From NCBI RefSeq assembly GCF_024741795.1, contig NZ_CP102950.1, positions 496,001 through 560,000 of the forward strand: 64,000 nt of DNA, written 5' to 3'. The notes under the pieces are model-generated. The model was not told the DNA's origin. It saw nothing but the letters and a program-made list of their open reading frames with translations, and made no database searches. Position numbers and translations under genes: made by a program. The DNA comes from Arthrobacter sp. CJ23 (GTDB lineage Bacteria > Actinomycetota > Actinomycetes > Actinomycetales > Micrococcaceae). Below are positions 42,152 to 50,435 of the stretch, one piece after another; the stretch's first letter is position 1; each line of letters begins with the position of its first letter.

Positions 42152-43171
42152 ATGCCCATTGCAACCCCAGAGATTTACTCCGAGATGATCGACCGCGCCA
42201 AGGCCGATGGCTTTGCCTTCCCGGCGGTTAACGTGACGTCGTCACAGACTCTGAACGCTGCGATCCGCGGTTTCGCCGAGGCCGAGTCTGACGGCATCAT
42301 CCAGGTCTCCACCGGTGGCGCGGCCTACTGGTCCGGCGCTTCCGTCAAGGACATGGTTGCCGGTTCGCTCGGCTTCGCCGCGTTCGCCCGCGAGGTCGCC
42401 AAGAACTACAACGTCAACATCGCCCTGCACACGGACCACTGCCCCAAGGACAAGCTGGACGGCTTCGTCCTGCCGCTGCTGGCCGCCTCCGAGGAAGCCG
42501 TCAAGTCCGGCAAGGACCCGATCTTCAACTCGCACATGTGGGACGGCTCGCACGAGACGCTCGGCGAGAACCTGCGCATCGGCCGTGAACTGCTCGAGCG
42601 CGCCGCAGCCGCCAAGATCATCCTTGAGGTCGAAATCGGCACGGTCGGCGGCGAGGAAGACGGCGTCGAGAACGAAATCAACGAGAAGCTGTACACCACC
42701 ACCGAGGATGCCCTGGCGACCATCGAAGCCCTGGGTGCCGGCGAAAACGGCCGCTACCTCACCGCGCTGACCTTCGGCAACGTCCACGGCGTCTACAAGC
42801 CGGGCAACGTCAAGCTCCGCCCGGAACTGCTCAAGCAGATCCAGGCCGAGGTGGGCGCCAAGATCGGCAAGGAAAACCCCTTCGACCTGGTCTTCCACGG
42901 CGGCTCCGGCTCCACCGCCCAGGAAATCGCCGACGCCGTGTCCTACGGTGTCATCAAGATGAACGTGGACACGGACACCCAGTACGCCTTCACCCGCCCG
43001 GTGGCCGGCCACATGCTCGCCAACTACGACGGCGTGCTGAAGATCGACGGCGAGATGGGCAACAAGAAGACCTACGACCCGCGCGTCTGGGGCGCTTCCG
43101 CCGAAGCCGGCATGGCCGCGCGCATCGTCGAAGCCGCACAGCAGCTCGGTTCGGTCGGCAAGACGTTCTAA
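42152..43171 (+). CDS. fba: Class II fructose-bisphosphate aldolase
   Basis: 339 residues. This zinc enzyme interconverts fructose 1,6-bisphosphate with glyceraldehyde 3-phosphate and dihydroxyacetone phosphate in glycolysis/gluconeogenesis. Metal/active-site segments: IALHTDHCPKDKLDGF, the acidic EVEIGTVGGEEDGVEN loop, TFGNVHGVYKPG, VFHGGSGSTAQEI and IKMNVDTDTQYAF. The ATG at 42152 follows AGGAGTCACC. Its TAA overlaps the next start (TAATG), a pairing with DUF3151 that is common in actinobacteria. Confidence 0.96.
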   Translation: MPIATPEIYSEMIDRAKADGFAFPAVNVTSSQTLNAAIRGFAEAESDGIIQVSTGGAAYWSGASVKDMVAGSLGFAAFAREVAKNYNVNIALHTDHCPKDKLDGFVLPLLAASEEAVKSGKDPIFNSHMWDGSHETLGENLRIGRELLERAAAAKIILEVEIGTVGGEEDGVENEINEKLYTTTEDALATIEALGAGENGRYLTALTFGNVHGVYKPGNVKLRPELLKQIQAEVGAKIGKENPFDLVFHGGSGSTAQEIADAVSYGVIKMNVDTDTQYAFTRPVAGHMLANYDGVLKIDGEMGNKKTYDPRVWGASAEAGMAARIVEAAQQLGSVGKTF

Positions 43172-43590
43172 TGTCGGACGAATTCCGCAAAAACCTCATG
43201 GGTCCGGAGCCCACGCTCCTGCCCGCCGAGACGGAGATCTACCAGCACCTTGCCCTCGGCAAGGAAGCGCTGGACCTTGTGGCCCAGAACCCCACGTCGT
43301 CGCTCCTGTGGGCGATCCTGGCCGAGGAAGCCTGGACGGAAGGCCGGACCATCGAGTCCTACGCCTACGCCCGCGTGGGCTACCACCGTGGCCTGGATTC
43401 GCTGCGCCGCAACGGATGGCGCGGCGTCGGCCCCATCCCGTGGGAGCACGAGCCCAACCAGGGCTTCCTACGTGCGCTCTACGCGCTGGGCCGGGCCGCA
43501 GCGGCCATCGGCGAGGCTGAGGAGCCGGAGCGGATCGAGAAGTTCCTGAACGACTCGGACCCGAAGGCCAAGGCGGCGATCGAGGGCTAG
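43171..43590 (+). CDS. DUF3151 protein
   Basis: 139 residues of an actinobacterial family of unknown function, recognised by LMGPEPTLLPAETE near the start and AYARVGYHRGLDSLRRNGWRGVGPIPW in the middle. Its start codon overlaps the aldolase stop by one base, so it is translated with the aldolase. The constant association suggests a link to central carbon metabolism, but no activity can be read from the sequence. Confidence 0.85.
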   Translation: MSDEFRKNLMGPEPTLLPAETEIYQHLALGKEALDLVAQNPTSSLLWAILAEEAWTEGRTIESYAYARVGYHRGLDSLRRNGWRGVGPIPWEHEPNQGFLRALYALGRAAAAIGEAEEPERIEKFLNDSDPKAKAAIEG

Positions 43591-43605
43591 GACTTCACGC
43601 AGGAC

Positions 43606-43656
43606 AACGACGACGGGCGGTTACCTTTCAGGGAAAGGTGACCGCCCGTCGTCGTT
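43606..43656. terminator. Long GACGACGG-type terminator after fba-DUF3151
   Basis: AACGACGACGGGCGGT and ACCGCCCGTCGTCGTT are a perfect 16-bp stem. Inside, CCTTTC-AGG-GAAAGG extends the hairpin. No U tract beyond TT follows. Confidence 0.8.
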
Positions 43657-43754
43657 CCCCATACAGGACGCCCGCCAGCAGGCCATGGAACTGGAGGTAA
43701 CCCCTGTTCCATGAACGCGCCGCACCGTAATCTGGGGCTGGGAGGTGATAGCCA

Positions 43755-43940
43755 ATGAAGGCAGCCCAAGGGGACCGAATCATTGTGCGGGGCCGGACCG
43801 TGGAGACGTCCGACCGGCACGGCGAAATCATTGAAGTCAAGGGCGAGGACGGCTCGCCGCCGTATCGCGTCAGGTTCGACGACGGACACGAGTCGATCGT
43901 CTTTCCGGGCGGGGATTTTGTGGTCGAGACGGCCAAGTAG
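43755..43940 (+). CDS. DUF1918 protein
   Basis: 61 residues. MKAAQGDRIIVRG and the EIIEVKGEDGSPPYRVRF / GHESIVFPG core match the small beta-barrel DUF1918 family of actinobacteria. Function unknown. The ATG follows GGGAGGTGATAGCCA. It is a single gene between two terminators. Confidence 0.85.
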   Translation: MKAAQGDRIIVRGRTVETSDRHGEIIEVKGEDGSPPYRVRFDDGHESIVFPGGDFVVETAK

Positions 43941-43951
43941 GCACCAAAAAG

Positions 43952-43979
43952 ACGGCGGCCCCAAGCGAGGGGCCGCCGT
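43952..43979. terminator. Bidirectional terminator between DUF1918 and the UDG-like gene
   Basis: ACGGCGGCCCC-AAGCGA-GGGGCCGCCGT. An A run lies before it and TTCTC after it, so it can serve both convergent genes. Confidence 0.75.
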
Positions 43980-43998
43980 TCTCGCTAAGTGAGTGCTG

Positions 43999-44631
43999 CT
44001 AGGCCTTGCGGGGAATGCCAGTGCGGGCCATGGCCTCGGCGTAGGCGCCGTGGATGGCGTCCAGGTACTCCTGCTGGCGCGCGGGCGAGCCGGCGAAGGA
44101 GCGGCCGCCCAGGGAGCGGACCTTGAAGGTCTTGAAGCCGCGGCGCATGATGCTTGCGGGGGCGGCCTTCATGAGCTGGTCGGCCAGGCGGTGTGCCTCG
44201 TTGCCGTGCGCCACGAGGGCGGAGGTGCGCGGCAGCAGTGCCAGCAGGCGCAGGAGCGGCTTGAGGCCCTCGGTGATGTTGGCGGGGGTCAGCTTGCCCG
44301 GCTCTTCATTCGGCTCGATCCACGGGTACGCGTTCCACGGCATGGTGAGTTCCGGGCGCAGGCCCAGCTGCCACTGCATGCCGACCATGCGCGTGGTGGC
44401 CTCCTCGTCGCCGGGGGCGATGAAGCCCTCGCCGGACGTGGTGCGGGTGTTGGAGAAAAGGCTGATGATGCGGCATTCATCGGTGTTGTGCACGGGGTCG
44501 ATGTAGAGGACCTCGCTGCCCGGCTTCTGTTCCTTGAGGGAATCGCACAGCCCGGTGACCTCGGCGATGTGGGGTTCGTAGCGGCGGTTCCAGAGGAGCT
44601 CGTTGGGTGATTCAGTCGCCAGGTCTTGCAT
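43999..44631 (-). CDS. Uracil-DNA glycosylase-like protein
   Basis: 210 residues from the ATG at 44631; the ribosome site is weak (AAGGAG, 12 bases away). The layout resembles an actinobacterial UDG-superfamily group: N-terminal LLWNRRYEPHI, a central TMPWNAYPWI (N-x-P-W-like pocket) after an acidic DEEATTRM stretch, and the later LLALLPRTSALVAHGNEAHRLA. It would excise uracil or a damaged base from DNA. Catalytic residues cannot be assigned with confidence, so the call is by resemblance. Confidence 0.55.
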   Translation of the reverse strand: MQDLATESPNELLWNRRYEPHIAEVTGLCDSLKEQKPGSEVLYIDPVHNTDECRIISLFSNTRTTSGEGFIAPGDEEATTRMVGMQWQLGLRPELTMPWNAYPWIEPNEEPGKLTPANITEGLKPLLRLLALLPRTSALVAHGNEAHRLADQLMKAAPASIMRRGFKTFKVRSLGGRSFAGSPARQQEYLDAIHGAYAEAMARTGIPRKA

Positions 44632-45091
44632 TGGGTCTTGGGTCTCCTTGGTGTTGCTGACCGCACTCGCTGGACCGGTCGCGGGCATGCCGCTGCCGGT
44701 CCCAGAAGGGCGCTGTTGGGGGCTGGTTAACCTTACCGGACGGGTAGGGTGCCAAAATCCCGGTTCCGGCGCGCCGTCTCCTGACGCCCCCGGCGTGTTG
44801 GGCGCCGGAATGTTGGGTCCGCTGCGGGCGGGAACGCCCGACGGCGGTAGCGGCCGCAAGGGACTTGACTTGATTGACGGCATCGGCGGCTCGTGCACGA
44901 ATCTCAGCTAGCCACGTCACCCAGCGCCTCCTGACACGGGGATCCGGGCCGCATCCGCTAAACTTGGCTGGTAAGAGCCCCGGAACTCTTGCGTTTGCTG
45001 CACCAAGCGGCGGCACCAGAATGATTCGGGGCGTTCTCATGTACGGCGCCAGGCCATCGCGGTTTGGCCCGAAAGAATGGGGGAGGATCCC
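44632..45091. other. 460-bp gene-free divergent region before purA
   Basis: No supported gene. It contains promoters for the UDG-like gene and purA. TAAACT at 44959-44964 is a possible purA -10 without a good -35. The purA leader would then be about 120 nt; no known riboswitch fold was recognised. Confidence 0.5.
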
Positions 45092-46381
45092 ATGCCCGCT
45101 ATCGTGATCGTCGGCGCCCAGTGGGGCGACGAAGGCAAAGGCAAAGCAACCGACCTGCTCGGTGGCCGCGTTGACTACGTGGTCAAGCCCAACGGCGGCA
45201 ACAACGCCGGGCACACCGTGGTCGTGGGCGGTGAGAAGTATGAGCTCAAGCTCCTTCCCGCCGGCATTCTGAGCCCCAACGCCATTCCGATCATCGGCAA
45301 TGGCTGCGTGGTGAACCTCGAGGCCCTCTTCCAGGAGATCGAGGGCCTGGAAGCCCGCGGCGCGGACACCTCCCGCCTGCGCGTTTCCGCCAACGCCCAC
45401 CTGGTGGCCCCGTACCACCAGGTCCTGGACAAGGTCACGGAGCGCTTCCTCGGCAGCCGCGCCATCGGCACTACCGGCCGCGGCATCGGCCCGGCCTACA
45501 TGGACAAGGTGGCCCGCCTGGGCATCCGCGTCCAGGACGTCTTCGACGAGTCGATCCTCCGCCAGAAGGTGGAAGGCTCGCTGCGCCAGAAGAACGAGCT
45601 GCTGGTCAAGGTCTACAACCGCCGCGACATCGTGGTTGACGAGATCGTGGACTACTTCCTGTCCTTCGCCGAGCGCCTGCGCCCGCTGGTCATCGACAGC
45701 ACCCTGGTCCTGAACAACGCCCTGGACGAGGGCAAGGTTGTGCTCATGGAAGGCGGCCAGGCCACGTTCCTTGACGTTGACCACGGCACCTACCCGTTCG
45801 TGACTTCCTCCAACCCCACCGCCGGCGGCGCGTCCGTGGGCTCGGGCATCGGCCCCACCCGCATCTCGCGCTCCATCGGCATCATCAAGGCGTACACCAC
45901 CCGTGTTGGCGCCGGCCCGTTCCCCACGGAACTCTTCGACGAGATGGGCATGTACCTGCAGAAGACCGGCGGCGAGTTCGGTGTGAACACCGGCCGTCCG
46001 CGCCGCTGCGGCTGGTACGACGCCGTCCTGGCCCGCCACGCTTCCCGCGTCAACGGCTTCACGGACTACTTCGTCACCAAGCTGGACGTGCTCACAGGCA
46101 TCGAGCAGATCCCGGTCTGCGTTGCCTATGACGTTGACGGCGTGCGCCACGACGAAATGCCCATGACGCAGACCGAGTTCCACCACGCGGTGCCGATCTT
46201 CGAGTACTTCGACGGCTGGACCGAGGACATCACCGGCGCCCGCACCCTGGAAGACCTCCCCGAGAACGCCCGCAACTATGTGCTGGCCCTCGAAAAGCTC
46301 TCCGGCACGCGGTTCTCCGCGATCGGCGTCGGCCCGGACCGCGACCAGACCATCGTGGTCCACGACCTGATCAAGGACTAA
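45092..46381 (+). CDS. purA: Adenylosuccinate synthase
   Basis: 429 residues. It joins IMP and aspartate with GTP to form adenylosuccinate, on the way to AMP. The GTP P-loop [11 protein letters not shown] is at residues 8-18; [12 protein letters not shown], the [15 protein letters not shown] loop and [13 protein letters not shown] are intact. The ATG at 45092 follows GGGAGGATCCC and beats the ATG at 45077. It is a single-gene transcript. Confidence 0.97.
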   Translation: MPAIVIVGAQWGDEGKGKATDLLGGRVDYVVKPNGGNNAGHTVVVGGEKYELKLLPAGILSPNAIPIIGNGCVVNLEALFQEIEGLEARGADTSRLRVSANAHLVAPYHQVLDKVTERFLGSRAIGTTGRGIGPAYMDKVARLGIRVQDVFDESILRQKVEGSLRQKNELLVKVYNRRDIVVDEIVDYFLSFAERLRPLVIDSTLVLNNALDEGKVVLMEGGQATFLDVDHGTYPFVTSSNPTAGGASVGSGIGPTRISRSIGIIKAYTTRVGAGPFPTELFDEMGMYLQKTGGEFGVNTGRPRRCGWYDAVLARHASRVNGFTDYFVTKLDVLTGIEQIPVCVAYDVDGVRHDEMPMTQTEFHHAVPIFEYFDGWTEDITGARTLEDLPENARNYVLALEKLSGTRFSAIGVGPDRDQTIVVHDLIKD

Positions 46382-46395
46382 ACGCTTCAGAGATT

Positions 46396-46456
46396 ACGAC
46401 GACGGCGGGTCACCCTGGGGTTCCAAAGGAACCTGGTGGGTGGCCCGCCGTCGTTG
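46396..46456 (+). terminator. GACGACGG-type terminator after purA
   Basis: ACGACGGCGGG (46399-46409) pairs with CCCGCCGTCGT (46444-46454), with a second stem GGTTCC-AAA-GGAACC inside. Its architecture is like the terminators at 43606 and 50436. Confidence 0.75.
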
Positions 46457-46562
46457 TCTATGGCAGCGGCAGCGGCAATCGAGCAGTTTCGGAGAAGCCC
46501 CTCGCCTCGCTGCCCCCTAGCGTTAGGGTGGTCACACCAAATCCAGGAGAGAGGTTCGTGCC

Positions 46563-47027
46563 ATGACGGACGCCAACGGATCGGCCACCAAGGAAAAGTC
46601 GTACGACGGTTTCACGGAGGAAGAACGCGCCGCGATGAAGGAGCGGGCGCAGGAGCTCAAGAAGGCCTCGCGCCGGAAACCCGCAGCTGCCAAGGTGGAT
46701 GGGGAAACCGACGCGCTCTCGAAGATCGCCGAGATGTCGGAGCCGGACAAAGCCATCGCCGAGCGCCTGCACGCCATCATCAAGGAGCACGCTCCGGAAC
46801 TCTCGCCGAAGACCTGGTACGGGATGCCGGCCTACGCCAAGGACGGCCAGGTGGTCTGCTTCTTCCAGCCCGCGGACAAGTTCAAGGCACGGTACCCGAC
46901 GCTTGGCTTCAATGACCCCGCGAAGCTCGACGACGGCAACATGTGGCCCACCTCGTATGCGCTGACGAAGCTCGCCGCCGCCGAGGAAGCGCAGATCATC
47001 GAGCTCATCAAGAAGGCGGTCAGCTAA
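46563..47027 (+). CDS. DUF1801 (YdhG/iron-chaperone-like) protein
   Basis: 154 residues. A charged N-terminal helix region ([20 protein letters not shown]) precedes the DUF1801 core: [36 protein letters not shown]. The fold is shared with frataxin-like/YdhG proteins, but activity here is unknown. The ATG follows CAGGAGAGAGGTTCGTGCC. It is the last gene before the insertion sequence. Confidence 0.8.
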   Translation: MTDANGSATKEKSYDGFTEEERAAMKERAQELKKASRRKPAAAKVDGETDALSKIAEMSEPDKAIAERLHAIIKEHAPELSPKTWYGMPAYAKDGQVVCFFQPADKFKARYPTLGFNDPAKLDDGNMWPTSYALTKLAAAEEAQIIELIKKAVS

Positions 47028-47409
47028 GCAAGGCGGAAGCAACCACGTTGAGCTCGGAGGGGGAGCGGCCGAGGCTCCTCTCGGCCTGCGTCCATGCCGG
47101 CGCCCTCGACGCCACAGTCCCGAAGATCCCCGGCGGTTATGCGGCCCCCACGGAAGCCACGGCGGGCCCATGTAAGTAGCCTTTGTGTCCCTTGCGGGAC
47201 GCCCGTTCCGGGCTGAAAATGTGCTTGTGGCCGCCTGCCAACGCCGTGCTTCTATGGTTCGTTGAGGCCGCTAAGTAGCCGGGCGTTGGGGGTCACGTTG
47301 TGGGCCCTTCATTGTTCCTTTCATCGAGAACGAGGACTAGATTCCCGTTGTCCCTGGTGATCCCCACGGGCGGCCACTTCGATATTCAGAAGGGCCGCGC
47401 CGTGAGGAG
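47028..47409. other. 382-bp region: end of DUF1801 unit and left non-coding part of the IS110 element
   Basis: No gene. GGCCGAG-GCTCCT-CTCGGCC (47067-47086) is a terminator-like hairpin for the upstream gene. From about 47174 to the transposase start lies the structured leader described separately. The exact left boundary of the insertion is not visible. Confidence 0.6.
47186..47300 (+). ncRNA. Candidate bridge RNA in the IS110 leader
   Basis: Two adjacent hairpins (GTCCC-TTGC-GGGAC at 47188-47201 and GCCCG-TTC-CGGGC at 47202-47214) are followed by a larger stem, CCAACGCC (47239-47246) with GGCGTTGG (47283-47290), enclosing 36 nt that could serve as a guide loop. IS110-group recombinases such as IS621 are known to use an RNA from this region. 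The 9-mer TAAGTAGCC occurs at 47174 and again inside the loop at 47273. The structure is read by eye, and RNA ends are guesses. Confidence 0.4.
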
Positions 47410-48690
47410 ATGAGCAGGATCATGCTGGCTGAAACCCAGGATGAGGAACAGATCATTGCCAGGGTCGCCGGGATCGACATTGGCAAGGCCGAACTCGTGT
47501 GTTGCGTGCGGGTCCCCGCGGAGGGGAACCGAAAGAAACGGTTGCAGGAGGTGTCCACGCATTCGACCATGACCCGTTCGTTGGCGGACCTGGCCAACCA
47601 TCTCGTGGACCTGCGCATCGAGCGGGTGGTGATGGAGGCGACCAGCGACTACTGGAAGCCGGTGTTCTACCTCCTCGAGGCGCACGGGCTCGAACCGTGG
47701 CTGGTCAACGCCCGCGACGTGAAGCATCTGCCGGGACGTCCCAAAACCGATGTGCTGGATGCGGTGTGGCTGTGCAAGGTCGCCGAACGGCAGATGCTCC
47801 GGCCCAGCTTCGTCCCGCCCGCCCCGATCCGCAGGCTCCGGGACCTGACCCGGTACCGGATTGACCTGGTCGGGACCCGGACCGCGGAGAAGAACCGGGT
47901 CGAGAAACTCCTCGAGGACGCCTGCATCAAACTCTCCTCGGTGGCCTCGGACACCTTCGGGGTGTCCGGCCGGGAAATGATGGCAGCGCTCATCGCCGGA
48001 GAACGCAACCCGGGCGTGCTCGCGCAGCTGGCACGCTCCAGCATGCGCAGGAAGATCAGCGAACTGGAGGAGGCGTTCACCGGCCGCTTCGATGACCACC
48101 ACGGCTTCCTGCTCGCCCGGATGCTGGCAAGGATTGACGGCATCGATACCGATATCGCCGCGCTCGATGAACAGATCGAGGTCCAGCTGGCCCCTTTCGC
48201 CGCGGCGGCCAAACGCCTGGATGAGATCCCGGGCATCGGCCCCATCGCCGCCGCCGTAGTTCTGGCCGAAATCGGGGTCGACATGTCCCGGTTCCCGACC
48301 GCGGGGCACCTGTGTTCCTGGGCAAAGTTCTCCCCGGGCATCAACTCCTCCGCAGGCAAGACCAAAGGAAACGGCTCGACCGGGCACGGCAACCGCTATC
48401 TCGCCCGGGCCCTTGGCGAGGCCGCCTTCGGAGCCGGCAAGACCAATACCTTCCTGGGCGAACGCTACCGAAGGCTCGTCCGGCGGCGGGGCAAGAAACG
48501 CGCCATTGTCGCCATCGGACGTTCCATCCTCGTCATCGTCTGGCACCTCCTGCAGGGCCCGGACACACGGTTCCAGGATCTCGGCGCCGACCACTTCACC
48601 CGCCACACCAACCCCGAAACCAGGAAGCACAGCCACATCCGGCAACTCGAGGCCCTCGGCTACACCGTCACCCTGACCCCTGCCGCCTGA
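47410..48690 (+). CDS. IS110-family transposase (DEDD recombinase)
   Basis: 426 residues from the ATG at 47410, or 422 from 47422, which is better spaced from GAGGAG. The RuvC-like DEDD domain has GIDIGKAELVCCV (first Asp, about residue 23), RVVMEATSDYW (Glu) and PKTDVLDAVWL (Asp pair). A coiled linker follows, then the transposase-20 domain with IPGIGPIAAAVVLAEIG and FSPGINSSAGKTKGNG, which contains the serine region implicated in strand exchange. It is full length with no frameshift, so it is potentially active. Confidence 0.93.
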   Translation: MSRIMLAETQDEEQIIARVAGIDIGKAELVCCVRVPAEGNRKKRLQEVSTHSTMTRSLADLANHLVDLRIERVVMEATSDYWKPVFYLLEAHGLEPWLVNARDVKHLPGRPKTDVLDAVWLCKVAERQMLRPSFVPPAPIRRLRDLTRYRIDLVGTRTAEKNRVEKLLEDACIKLSSVASDTFGVSGREMMAALIAGERNPGVLAQLARSSMRRKISELEEAFTGRFDDHHGFLLARMLARIDGIDTDIAALDEQIEVQLAPFAAAAKRLDEIPGIGPIAAAVVLAEIGVDMSRFPTAGHLCSWAKFSPGINSSAGKTKGNGSTGHGNRYLARALGEAAFGAGKTNTFLGERYRRLVRRRGKKRAIVAIGRSILVIVWHLLQGPDTRFQDLGADHFTRHTNPETRKHSHIRQLEALGYTVTLTPAA

Positions 48691-48781
48691 CTCCAACATT
48701 CCCCGTCCACCGAGGGCTGCCTTTCGCCCCCGGATGCCCAAACACGCGCGCCAACGAACGCACATCACCTCATTTTCGGAC

Positions 48782-48827
48782 TAGCAGTAACTGTCGTTTT
48801 GGAGGCTCATAACGACACCTACTGCTA
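48782..48827. other. Imperfect long inverted repeat beyond the IS110 gene
   Basis: TAGCAGTA/TACTGCTA (8 bp) and, after a two-base mismatch, TGTCGTT/AACGACA (7 bp) enclose a 12-nt loop with GGAGG. It could be an element end, a processed RNA hairpin or a terminator of the transposase transcript. Confidence 0.5.
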
Positions 48828-48928
48828 CTTGCTTGGGATGCCACGGACGCACCCCGGCCCACCCCCAAAAAAACTTTTCGCATCCGCGTAACCCTTTCGG
48901 TCTGTCCTGCGATTACGTCAATGAAAGC

Positions 48929-48975
48929 GCCGAGCTGGAACTTGTCCCCCATCAATTTCCAGCTCGGCGGTTTTC
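48929..48975 (+). terminator. Hairpin with T tract upstream of the sigma gene
   Basis: GCCGAGCTGGAA and TTCCAGCTCGGC form a perfect 12-bp stem, followed by GGTTTTC. The loop contains CCCCC. It terminates whatever enters from the IS side or ends a small RNA. Confidence 0.65.
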
Positions 48976-49012
48976 ACTTTGTGCGGCCTTCGGGAACCGC
49001 GCAGGCAGGGCC

Positions 49013-49041
49013 TTGGGCTGTTCACAAACACGGGTTACTCT
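49013..49041 (+). promoter_or_regulatory. Promoter of the sigma-factor gene
   Basis: TTGGGC and TACTCT are 17 bp apart, about 86 nt upstream of the GTG start. Confidence 0.4.
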
Positions 49042-49126
49042 TGGTAGGTTGTCCGCCAGGCAGCCGTCGTGGACGCAGCTGGCCAGTGGAGCCAAGGAAC
49101 TATCGCCGACCGAAAGTCCCTTCCCT

Positions 49127-49681
49127 GTGACTGACGCATTGACCGATGACGTGCTTCGTGCCCTTCAGGGCCGGGACTCGGAGTTGTTCCGCGCCGTTTA
49201 CCAGGCCTATGCGGGCCCGGTGCTCGGCTACCTGACGGCCAAGGGCGTGGCAGACCCGGAAGCCGTGACCCAGGACGTGTTCCTGGCGGTCCTGCCACGG
49301 ATCTCCACGATCACGGGCGGCGCGCAGGGATTGCGGACCTTCGTTTTTTCTGTGGCCCATGCGCGCATGGTGGATGACCGGCGGCAGCAAAGCCGGTCAC
49401 CGGAGCACTGCGAGTTTGAAACGGAACGGGATTCCCGTGCCTCGGGTTCGGCGGAAGACGAGGCGATGGAGCTTCTGGCCCCGGGTGAAGTCCTGGCACT
49501 GCTGGACATCCTTGGCGAGGACCAGCGGGACGTCCTGGCGCTGCGGATCGTGGCTGGTCTGACGGTTGAGCAAGCTGCCGAAATCGTGGGGAAAAGCCCG
49601 GGCGCAGTCAAACAGCTGCAGCGCCGGGCTCTGATAACACTCCGTGAGCACTCGGCAGTAAAGGACTATGTGGCGCCATGA
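49127..49681 (+). CDS. RNA polymerase sigma factor, sigma-70/ECF type
   Basis: 184 residues from a GTG at 49127; no strong ribosome site decides the start. Region 2 covers about 15-80 (LFRAVYQAYAGPVLGYLTAKG, DPEAVTQDVFLAVLPRI, LRTFVFSVAHARMVDDRRQQ). Region 4 follows at about 115-175, with REDQ-like EDQRDVLALRIVAGLTVEQAAEIVGKSPGAVKQLQRRAL as its HTH. There is no region 1 or 3, as in ECF sigmas. Its stop overlaps the next start by 4 bp, the usual arrangement for a sigma and its anti-sigma partner. Confidence 0.85.
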   Translation: MTDALTDDVLRALQGRDSELFRAVYQAYAGPVLGYLTAKGVADPEAVTQDVFLAVLPRISTITGGAQGLRTFVFSVAHARMVDDRRQQSRSPEHCEFETERDSRASGSAEDEAMELLAPGEVLALLDILGEDQRDVLALRIVAGLTVEQAAEIVGKSPGAVKQLQRRALITLREHSAVKDYVAP

Positions 49682-50433
49682 CGGGCAACAATCTCGAACG
49701 CGACAAGCTTGTCGACGACGTGATGCGCGAGGCCGGCGTCCACGACGCTCCTGAGCTGAAGGCCGCGCTCCATTCCCTTGGCGCCTTTGCCTCGATGCAG
49801 GCACCCGAGCCCGGCGCCGAACTCGCCGCCCTGTTCGCTGCACCCACGGACGAGCTCAGCAAGCGCCGTTGGCTGCGCACTCACCGGCCGGCCGTTCTGG
49901 GCATCGCCGTAGTCACGGCCATGGGCCTCGGCGTGAGCGGCGTCGCCGCAGCGAGCTCGGGTTTCACGAAACAGCCGGAGTTCATGAACCGCCTGCTGGC
50001 AGGCTGGGCGCCCGGCTGGATGTCGCCCCCGCCGTCCCTGCAGCCACCGCTTCCCACCTCGGACGCACCCAAGGTCACGTCGGTGCCGGCACCCACCGTC
50101 GATCCTGCCGCCGTGCCCCCAGCAGAGGCCCTGACGGTCCCTGCAGCGCCCATCGCCACCGCACCTGCCCCGGAGCAGCGCCCAGCCATCCCGGCAGTCC
50201 CTGCAGTTCCGGGGGGTCCCGGAACACCTGCCAAGCCCGCCACCCCGGCTGTTCCGGCCGCGCCGCAGAAGGACACCGCGCAGGTGCCCAAGCTCCCCAT
50301 TGCTTCCAGGACTGAACTGAAGTCCGGCGACGTGTGGCGGTTGTTGGAGCGGGACCGCCAAGTAGCCGGCACCGCGCCAGTGAACCACACGCTGGAATGG
50401 TGGCTGAAGGACTCGAAGCACCTCAGGCGCTGA
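49678..50433 (+). CDS. Proline-rich single-pass membrane protein, possible anti-sigma partner
   Basis: 251 residues. A cytoplasmic N-terminus of about 72 residues is largely helical (KLVDDVMREAGVHDAPELKAALHSLG). One membrane helix follows (AVLGIAVVTAMGLGVSGVAAA, about 73-93), then a long outer Pro/Ala/Val-rich segment (PAVPAVPGGPGTPAKPATPA) and a short WRLLERDRQ..WWLKDSKH tail. No zinc-binding HxxxCxxC motif of ZAS anti-sigmas is seen. It overlaps the sigma gene by 4 bp, so a role in sequestering that sigma is plausible but inferred. Confidence 0.6.
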   Translation: MTGNNLERDKLVDDVMREAGVHDAPELKAALHSLGAFASMQAPEPGAELAALFAAPTDELSKRRWLRTHRPAVLGIAVVTAMGLGVSGVAAASSGFTKQPEFMNRLLAGWAPGWMSPPPSLQPPLPTSDAPKVTSVPAPTVDPAAVPPAEALTVPAAPIATAPAPEQRPAIPAVPAVPGGPGTPAKPATPAVPAAPQKDTAQVPKLPIASRTELKSGDVWRLLERDRQVAGTAPVNHTLEWWLKDSKHLRR

Positions 50434-50435
50434 CG

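Larger units (their letters stand above)
47174..48780 (+). mobile_element. IS110-family insertion sequence (boundaries approximate)
   Basis: One transposase gene with a structured 5' non-coding leader and a short 3' tail. IS110 elements lack terminal inverted repeats and usually target duplications, so the ends cannot be read from the sequence. The left limit was placed at the first TAAGTAGCC copy and the right limit just before the 48782 hairpin; both are estimates. It sits between a DUF1801 gene and a sigma-factor gene and interrupts no recognised gene. Confidence 0.6.
48691..49126. other. 436-bp region: IS right end, two strong hairpins and sigma-gene promoter
   Basis: No supported gene. 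It holds the IS tail, a hairpin at 48782-48827, a C-rich/A-rich stretch around 48850-48880, a terminator-like hairpin at 48929-48968 and a promoter at 49013-49041. Confidence 0.6.

Noticed and set aside
42232..42248. CRP-like GTGA..TCAC sequence within the aldolase gene
   Set aside because: Spacing is five rather than six bases and it lies inside coding sequence.
44612..46363. 583-codon reverse ORF opposite purA
   Set aside because: Shadow of purA, with repetitive His/Asp/Val composition and no family signature.
48840..48970. 6C small RNA
   Set aside because: C-rich loops are present, but the two-hairpin consensus is not clearly met and the neighbours differ from the usual 6C setting; kept only as a general ncRNA possibility.
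48833..49126. N-terminal extension of the sigma factor reading back to 48833
   Set aside because: The extra 98 residues are not sigma-like and cross a terminator hairpin and a likely promoter.
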